Origin: Sweltsa coloradensis
Taxonomy: Eukaryota; Arthropoda; Insecta; Plecoptera; Chloroperlidae
DNA length: 64,000 nucleotides
Assembly: GCA_024449915.1 (NCBI GenBank)
Contig: JAMZAV010000765.1
Location: 62,001-126,000 of the forward strand
Reading direction: 5' to 3'
The first letter of the stretch is position 1. Every line of letters starts with the position of its first letter. The position numbers and the translations under genes were made by a program. The notes below the pieces were generated by a model that saw nothing but the letters and a program-made list of their open reading frames with translations, was not told the origin of the DNA and ran no database searches. Positions 57,429 through 64,000 of the stretch are shown piece by piece.

Positions 57429-57784
57429 CTGAAGAAAAAATGGAATCTTATTAGTATTATAAATAAGTAGCCTCCATAATAATAAAACTTTGATTTTTAA
57501 CAATTGATACAAATACAATTCTGATTTTACAGTCATTTACTGATTAATGACAAGTAACACTAATTAGTACTAAGCTAAGCACTACCATCATCTAAACTAG
57601 GTACAGTTATTTCAGTGTCTTTGGTAAATTTAGCATAAGTCATAGGAGCTCAGACAAACCACACAACTGGATAGGAAAGCAGTTTAAAAAAGTGTATCTA
57701 GTTAAAAGTAAGTATTAAATCTTTAATCCTCAAAAGTTCAGTACGGTACTATATAGTATAAATCCTCAACAGTTCTGTACTATA

Positions 57785-58129
57785 CCTTGTGTCGACCCAA
57801 GTAACACTCTGTCAATCATCAAACTGAAAAGACGCAGGTTGTATTGAGGCCTCCCGCCTTCTTTGTTGAAACTAATGTAAAACGCAACCACTTCTAAATC
57901 TTCATGTTCGAGCAAATTAGTGGACACTCAGTTATATAAAAGGGGACGTTCTCAAATACAGGCTGGTACAGATTCCAAAGAGGTCCATGTGGTTTGAAAC
58001 TGTCAATACGGGTCAAGATGGACAGGCCATTACAGGTAATGGGGATTATTTACATTTGTATTGTGCACAAAACCACCGGTTCCCTTTCACTTAGATGATT
58101 GACAGAGTGTTACTTGGGTCGACACAAGG
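57785..58129. mobile_element. MITE (345 bp) flanked by TA
   Basis: TIRs of about 33 bp: CCTTGTGTCGACCCAAGTAA CACTCTGTCAATCAT and its reverse at the right. TA is on both sides (57783-57784, 58130-58131), which fits a Tc1/mariner-like TSD, though a TA dinucleotide in this AT-rich sequence is weak evidence. Confidence 0.75.
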
Positions 58130-59522
58130 TAGTATATAGTATATTATGTTAAAAAAGGCCTTTAAAGCAAGGACTTCACAGTATTTGATTTTGCTGTGTT
58201 TGACGCAAGCTTATGCTTGCTGCAAAATCTGCACTGCCTGTTTTTAAAATGTGTTCAAATTATGGTAATTATGATTTATTTTTATTGTTCTAGAATGGCA
58301 GACATAAAATAAAAAATTTTGAATTTTCCAATTATCTCTTTTTAAAGTCTTTCCAGCGAGTGTACCACCCATTTAAAACAAGATCTTACTGACTTAAATA
58401 AAAATATATTTACTTAATATTTGCCTCCTATGTTATATAAATATGGGCTGTCATATTATGAATTCATGAATTGATACAGAGTATATATTTATTTTGCTTT
58501 TTTAAGGAAAAGCAATGTGATAACAGTGGTCATCTAAGTTGGTTGTCATTTGGTTCAAGTTGTAGTTTTTCTTACAATGGTAGTATCAACTGTGTAACAT
58601 GAAATAAGTGTATGTGAATGATTGATTATAACATTGTTATTTATCAATAGAAATGAGTTGAATAGATAAAATCTGATTTTTCTTTGTATGCAAGGTAAAT
58701 ACTAATCAAAACAATTTACATTTAGACATTAACAGCTTAAAACACACATCAAAGTAAGTCTTTATGACTATGGCAACACTACATTTACATTTGGCAAAGA
58801 TTCTGTCAAAGTGTCAAAATTGCCCATATTTATTTTGTTGTTTTATGTTCACCTACTATGGTTGAGGTTATACAGTGTTGCCACGTTTTCAGGTCATTTC
58901 TACTTGTATTGAAATATTTTTAACTTTGGTCTACAGTATCTCGACAATGAGTTCGGTGAGGTGACTTTTTTAAAAGATTATTATTTAGATTGTGGAATAA
59001 CCAATGTTATAAAATATTTATTTATAAAAGTTCATTGATTTTGGGCATAAATACAGCACATTTGGTGTTAGAATGTGTGGATTTTTGTGCACCTACAATG
59101 GTAGAGATAGGGAATTTCATGGTATTGCAATCGCAAATAACTCGAAAATTAGTTCGGTGATATGTTTTATAATTTTTTATATTATCAAACATAACTTCAA
59201 GAATAATATAAAACGAATTTTTGGTCGATTTCAAGGATTGTAAGTTATGATGGAAAGACTTTAATAGGATCTGGCAGAAACTATTTTATTTCCAGTTAAA
59301 ATGGTGGATGAGCATTGTGGTCTATTTAGTATTTAGCATTCCTCTTCTATGCTTTTACTGATTTGTTTTGCCATTGCATTGTAACAGGGTAGTACGTAAT
59401 AACTAATACGCAGTATTAAACTCATGGAAATACTAACAGACAATACAAGTCCATCAAAGTATCAAATTTTACAAACAATTAGTTGAGCATTGTATAGATG
59501 GAGTATCATTAAGAAACAATTT

Positions 59523-60281
59523 TTGGATGAGCGTAGCGAGCGAAGCAAAGATTCCATTTCACTACACTGGAGAAAAAAATCCGGAATGTTTTTTTTTCTT
59601 TTTTTGTGTATTTTTGTCTCTTTGTTAGCACGATTCCGGCTAAACCGATACTCCGATTGCGATGAAATTTTATGAAGGTCTTCGAAACCTCTGAACTTAG
59701 AACTGCCACATTTTTGAGCACAATCGAAAAATTATTTATCATGGTAATCGCAATTTTACGATTTTTTTAGATTTTTTAAAAAATTTCTTCGACTTGCAAC
59801 ACCTACATGCTTTGTCCGATTGTAATGATTTTTTCACAGAACTTTAATTTTATGAATTGATATATTCATGCGAAATTTGAGCGTTATCAAAAAACTATTT
59901 TTTACGAAAATCGCAATTTTACGACTTTTTTCGATTTTTAAAATTTCTTCGGCTAACACCTACATGCTTTATCCTATTGTAATGATTTTTTCACAGAACC
60001 TTAATTTTATAAATTAATATATTCGTGTAAAATTTGTGCGCAATCGAATAATTATTTCTTATGAAAATTTCAATATTACGATTTTTTCCTTTTTTAAAAT
60101 TACGATTAATTAAAAAAATTAAAATTTAAGTTATTTTTTTAAAATTTAATTTAATTTAAAAAAAATCTTCAACAAAGTAATGATTTTTTCACAGACAACT
60201 TAAAATCCGCATGACACATGACAGCTCAATGCACCAATTACGCTCATCCAACAACGCGGCGGGACTTAAGCGTTTTCCTAG
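59523..60281 (+). mobile_element. HELN copy C (759 bp)
   Basis: TTGGATGAGCGTAGCGAGCG at the start; ACGCTCATCCAACAACGCGGC GGGACTTAAGCGTTTTCCTAG at the end (split here to keep it short). The body has tandem units of about 170 bp as in copy D, with which it shares TTCCATTTCACTACACTGGAG. It lies between T and T. Confidence 0.75.
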
Positions 60282-60477
60282 TATTCAACATTTAAAAACA
60301 GTTTGTAAAGGTGTGATCTACAGAGAAGCTTATGCTTTACTGTGATTAAAATTTAAGTATTCGGGAGGTTGACGGCTCAATACAATTTAACAGAAATACG
60401 TTTACAGACTACAGACCTAGACTAAACAGTCACCTGGAGGGAGCATAAAGTGTCCCTGGGCAGGTTTCTCCAGGTAT

Positions 60478-60572
60478 TTTTTTCCTCTTCCAATGAGTGC
60501 CTCCACCAGGGATTGAACCTGGGCCTCGGCTGTCCGGACAGATGCTCTAACTAACCGAGATATGAAAAATTG
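60478..60572 (-). mobile_element. tRNA-derived SINE head
   Basis: On the minus strand: ATCTCGGTTAGTTAGAGCATC (A-box), anticodon-like CTGTCCGGACAG, and CCCAGGTTCAATCCCTGG (B-box), close to a full tRNA-like fold, followed by a 3' extension (GGAAGAGGAAAAAAATACC). The short anticodon arm without a 7-base loop argues against a functional tRNA gene. Confidence 0.6.
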
Positions 60573-60602
60573 GTTAGAGTTGGGCCTATTACTATTAGAA
60601 TT

Positions 60603-61060
60603 AAGATTGGAGAAGGGTTGACAGGTTGGGAAAGCAAAGAGAACATAAATCCCAGCCTGAAGGGCTGGGGGCGACAAAACTTTTCACCTGCTGATGACAA
60701 CTGCAGCTAATTTAAAGTTGTTACCTAAATCCACGACGCGTTTCGTCCTTCTGGGACTCATCAGGTAGATGGTGGCTACTAAAAATCAGCTAACTACATG
60801 CAAACAAAACTCACAACACATAACCAAACCTGTGGTAGGGCCACGTAAGAAGCAAATTCTGCATGCATGTTGTCATCATCAGCAAGGTTACTTCAAACAC
60901 CATTCATACTGAGCCACACCGTCAGCACAACCAGTAAGGGGGCTTCCCTCCAAACTCTAGTGCTCGGGAGACAAAACATCCATGACTCACCCTGGATTCG
61001 AACCAGGACCCTTGGCAACAAGAGAAAAGCTGCCCCTTCTGTTGTTGCTCGGCCAGGGTG
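60603..61060 (-). mobile_element. Composite SINE: tRNA-type head joined to a hammerhead-bearing body
   Basis: Minus strand, 5' to 3': TGGCCGAGC (A-box, 61056-61048), CTGGTTCGAATCCAGG (B-box, 61006-60991), ACCAGTTGTGCTG-type junction near 60930 (GGTTGTGCTG), then TGACGGTGTGGCTCAGTATG, the hammerhead (60770-60729), and CACCTGCTGATGA...CTCCAATC at 60605. The body is the same unit as in 25117-25568, there without a head. A second head without a body follows at 61122-61245, sharing the GTTGTGCTG junction, so the head is a family in its own right. Confidence 0.7.
60729..60770 (-). ncRNA. Type I hammerhead ribozyme, intact core (second copy)
   Basis: CUGAUGA is 60764-60758, stem II GUCC/GGAC with loop CAGAA, GAAA, the self-complementary ACGCGU stem III and C before the cut. 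Stem I has six pairs; its second pair is A-U where the copy at 25373 has G-U, which keeps pairing. All core bases are present. Confidence 0.85.
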
Positions 61061-61121
61061 CCTCTTCATTCATACTTAGAGAAAGGGTTAGAGATAGGAA
61101 GGGTGGAAAGTCACACAACAG

Positions 61122-61245
61122 CACAACCAGTGAGGGGGCTTCCCTCCTAGACTCTGGTGCTTGGGCGACAAAACAACCATGTCTTAACCTGGATTTGAAC
61201 CAAGACCCGTGGCAACGAGAGAGGCTGTCCTACTAATTGTGACTG
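61122..61245 (-). mobile_element. tRNA-type SINE head, second copy
   Basis: B-box-like GGTTCAAATCC opposite 61191-61201, then GACTCATGG-like words, GTTTTGTCGCCC and GAGGGAAGCCCCCTCACTGG, ending in the same GTTGTGCTG as the composite copy, after which the sequence differs. The head appears without a hammerhead body. Confidence 0.6.
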
Positions 61246-61626
61246 GGATCAGAAAACGAAAGGAAAAGACACTACAAGTTGCAAGCTCTTGGCTATGGCA
61301 CAGGCACATGTGTTATACTAGCTCTTGGCTGCAGGTGGAGAGGTTGAAGGGAAAGAAGAGAAGGGTCTAACAGGTTCATCACCTGCTAGGGCCCCCCAGC
61401 AGGACAAGGAGTCAACCTTGTAAGGAACAAGGAAACACGGACCCACCAGAGGGGGTAGTAGGCTCGCTCATCTCAACCCCAAAGGTGAAGACAGATAGAA
61501 AGTGAAAGTGATAGGATTATTATTAGATACTAATTAAACTAAGATATTACATACTAGGCATACCATAATAGTAGAAAAAACAAAATAATAATATTAAGAT
61601 ATGATTAAATTATCTTACACACTTAC

Positions 61627-61797
61627 AGTTTCATAGAATGTAAACGCTTCATCGAGCAGTGCAATGTTGCCATCTTCAATGATCAAACCTAACAGGCACA
61701 GGTCATCTACAAACATAATCATTTGTGATAGTGTGGTAGTTGCATCCCATGAAATCAGAGGAACACCATCCCCAGCATCAAGTGTTGAGGCTCTAAA
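61627..61797 (-). CDS. CENPI: CENP-I homologue, upstream-most exon in the window (57 codons)
   Basis: Bounded by TATCTGTTTCAG and GTAAGT, phase 0 at both ends. It reads FRASTLDAGDGVPLISWDAT then TTLSQMIMFVDDLCLLGLII and EDGNIALLDEAFTFYET, matching the vertebrate CENP-I stretch SMNSVSKLIHYVGWLSTTAMRLESNNTFLLHFILDFYEKV. Earlier exons, including most of the HEAT-like N-terminal region, lie beyond the window's right end. A SINE tail starts about 10 bp outside the acceptor. Confidence 0.87.
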
Positions 61798-61800
61798 CTG

Positions 61801-61905
61801 AAACAGATATTTCTCAATTTCATTATTGGGGAAACACTCCCGTAAGAGTAATTTAAAAAAAATCAATATCCCGCTGGGATGGATTTTTTAATTTCTGGAT
61901 TGATA

Positions 61906-61983
<78 letters not shown>

Positions 61984-61985
61984 TA
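61801..61985 (+). repeat. SINE-like 3' end with (AAT)n tail
   Basis: TTTCTCAATTTCATTATTGG, GGGAAACACTCCCGTAAG, AATTTTTTAATTTCTGGATTG and then about 26 AAT units. The same blocks occur at 6168-6385, where an inverted tRNA-like arm is present. The tail grows into a microsatellite that begins near 61903. Confidence 0.7.
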
Positions 61986-62924
61986 ATTTTTACTATTTAT
62001 TTGTGGTTCACATATTTATTTTATTTATTATTTATTTATCATTGTATTTGTTTGTGTAAAGTTAATTTCTCTTCATAAGTTTTATTTATGATTTTGTTAT
62101 TCTCTTTGGTTTTTCATTATTGCTTTGGTTGATATAATCAATGTATTTTCAATGATATTTTTCTGCCTAGATTGTGTGGTTGCTGGCCACTGGTGGAGCT
62201 TGCAACTTGAGTCAGATGTCCTGTATCATTGCTGTGATCAGTTTTTGACTTGTAAAATTTCAAATAATTATATGTCTGATATAATTATATATTAGAGTCA
62301 AGATCGTTTTCACTAAATTGTTATCAAGATTTGAACACAAGAATGAAGATTCGCGTTCGGTGGTTTCTTCCGCGAAAGTTTGATAACTCCCTGATTTGCT
62401 GTTCCTGATTTTTGGCAAACCTCATATTTGTTTGAGTGGGATCGTCTAATAAATCATTTTTTTCTTTTTTAATGTTTTTTTTTTAAATTTCTTTCTTTCT
62501 TTCTTTCTTTCTTTTGTTTTCCTTTTCTTTTCTCCTTTTTTTTCACCCCTTTTTTATACTTGATTCATTAATTAATTGCATTTAATATCCTTTTTATTTG
62601 TTATCAAAATTGTTGTTTTAATGCATTGTTGTTGTAATGTTACTATTTCAAATATTTACTTAACTGTAGTTCATAGTTGTGTCTACATCTATGTAATTAG
62701 ATTTATTTAGTTGTCCTCCTTTGTAAATTAGTTTTTATAACTGAATAGGATAGACGTTAAATAAATAAAATAAATAAATAAAATTTTCCAACGTCTTCCT
62801 GAATTAATCTTCCCCATTTCTCTCTTGGCCTTCCTCCTCTTTAAAAAAATAATAAAAATAATAATACATACATACACAATACACACGATATAACTGGGAT
62901 GGGAAATCAGAGACAGTCATAGAC
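61986..62924. other. Non-coding; LINE/SINE-like tail and pyrimidine tract
   Basis: A (CTTT)n tract at 62488-62516, and CTGAATAGGATAGACGTTAAATAAATAA at 62742-62770, resembling the S1 tail GAGTGGGTAGACTCTAAATAAA. No exon of CENP-I was recognised here. Confidence 0.4.
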
Positions 62925-64000
62925 TATATAATAACTTGCAGCCAGGGGAAGAGGTAAGTGAGAGATGCACAGGTGTTTCCCAAATATTGCCTTCGACAGT
63001 GACCACCGATTAGTAGTGGCTGCGTTTATAAACGAACAAACCCTGGCTGAGACAGAAAGCAGCCACAACCAGAGGAAACACGGAAGAAAATTAAACTGGA
63101 AATTACAAGACAATACACTACAGGAAAGATATGAGGAGGCTAAAGCAGGTTATGTCAGAGGAGGGCGAGACGATGGATGTAGAAGAGGAATGGTGGTGTT
63201 TGAGAGAACATACAGTACAGAAAACAAAAGATGTGTGTGGAACACAACATAGAAGAGGAGGAGAAAAGAGACACCGTGGTAGAATACAGAAGTGAAGACG
63301 GCAGTCCAGAGGAAACAAGTAGCATGGAAGACAAAGAACTTGATAGGTCAGAACAAAACATCAGGGAATACAAAAGACAAAACACTACAGGAAAGATATG
63401 AGGAGGCTAAAGCAGGTTATGCCAGAGGAGGGCAAGATGATGGATGTAGAAGAAGGGGAATGGCGGTATTTGAGGAAACATACAGTACAGATAGCAAAAG
63501 ATGTGTGTGGAACACAATATGAGAGGAAGAGGAGAAAAGAGACACCGTGGTGGAATACAGAAGTGAAGAGGAAACAAGTAGCATGGAAGACAAAATAACT
63601 TGTTAGGTCAGAACAAAACATCAGGGAATACAGCTAAGACAAAAAGAAATGTGATGAAAGTAGTCAAGACAGAAAAGATCAGAACAATGATGGAAATGAC
63701 TGATAGACTGGAAGAGGACTTGGGTGGCATTAAGAAATTGATTTATGGCATGATAAAAGAGAAGTGCATAGACAAGGAGAAACAAAGATTCATGAAATAC
63801 AAGTATATAGTGACCACTGACCAAAGATCCAGATACATTAAAGGACATGTGGAAATCATACTTCCAGAACCTACTTAATGTCCCACATCAGAAATATGTG
63901 GAAGACAGTATTAGTGAGATGGCAGATGAAGAGGAGTGCATAGTAACAAAGGAAGAAGTAAATCAAGCAATACAACAACAATTTATGAGATAGTGATCGA
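62925..64000 (+). pseudogene. LINE ORF2 fragment (endonuclease end and linker)
   Basis: ATG-proximal frame: NIAFDSDHRLVVAAFINEQT (the SDH motif of an APE-like endonuclease), KLNWKLQDNTLQERYEEAKA and a polar basic linker. A segment of about 270 bp occurs twice (63115-63385 and 63386-63600), starting AAACACTACAGGAAAGATAT both times. It has several stops. Possibly the same family as 16559 and 19196, but the parts do not overlap. Confidence 0.65.

Larger units (their letters stand above)
57429..61626. other. CENP-I intron: repeats, otherwise no gene
   Basis: Contains the elements listed at 57785, 59523, 60478, 60603 and 61122. The interval 58140-59520 shows nothing recognisable: AT-rich with a repeated GTTCGGTGA...ACTTTTTT-like motif near 58949 and 59152. 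Confidence 0.4.

Overview
This is a metazoan nuclear genome window: split genes with GT-AG introns, AATAAA poly(A) signals, and a heavy load of retrotransposons and DNA transposons. Two host genes are recognised, both on the minus strand. (1) The 5' part of a GHITM/TMBIM5 homologue (mitochondrial inner-membrane TMBIM protein): a probable 5' UTR exon near 5.1-5.3 kb and coding exons at 4086-4410 and 2864-3005; the rest lies left of the window. (2) The 3' part of a CENP-I (Mis6-type inner kinetochore) homologue: six exons at 61627-61797, 57304-57428, 52730-52850, 30880-31032, 22454-22486 and 18724-18828, with an AATAAA at 18700-18705. About 0.7 kb of coding sequence is spread over 43 kb because the introns are packed with mobile DNA. 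The exon phases agree, apart from the tiny 11-codon exon, which is less certain. A conserved CENP-I, BEL/Pao and CR1-like LINEs, Penelope-like hammerhead elements and a very frequent AGGCCTA motif suggest an invertebrate animal, perhaps a deuterostome such as an echinoderm. That placement is inference.

Layout. 0-1.7 kb: an 8-bp-TSD hAT MITE and a palindrome. 2.8-5.3 kb: GHITM, with a MITE in its first intron. 5.4-8 kb: a Helentron-like element (called HELN here), an inverted SINE-like repeat and two hAT MITEs. 9.4-15.3 kb: LINE fragments, one carrying two opposed HELN copies, microsatellites, and a PIF1-type helicase fragment probably from a Helitron. 16.5-18.7 kb: a LINE 3' end split by a hAT element with a perfect 8-bp TSD. 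18.7-61.8 kb: the CENP-I gene with intronic SINEs, LINEs, Penelope-type palindromes with hammerhead motifs, a long CR1-like LINE (31.4-38.3 kb) and a BEL/Pao retrotransposon (38.7-50.5 kb) that itself holds a 4.5-kb palindromic DNA element, which in turn holds a probable 2-kb solo LTR. 51.5-58.1 kb: several TIR elements. 59.5-61.3 kb: another HELN copy and tRNA-headed SINEs, one continuous with a hammerhead-bearing body. 62.9-64 kb: a LINE with an internal duplication.

The main biological interest lies in three places. First, two intact-looking type I hammerhead ribozymes with a self-complementary stem III, plus two degenerate ones; one intact copy is attached to a tRNA-derived SINE head. Second, the HELN family has termini that can be placed to the base because two copies interrupt a LINE reading frame, shows no target duplication, and in one divergent copy has both subterminal repeats changed together. 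Third, the GHITM leader may carry a 27-codon upstream ORF that stops two bases before the main ATG, with its stop codon formed by splicing. All mobile ORFs here are broken; the two host genes are the only cellular protein-coding genes I can support.
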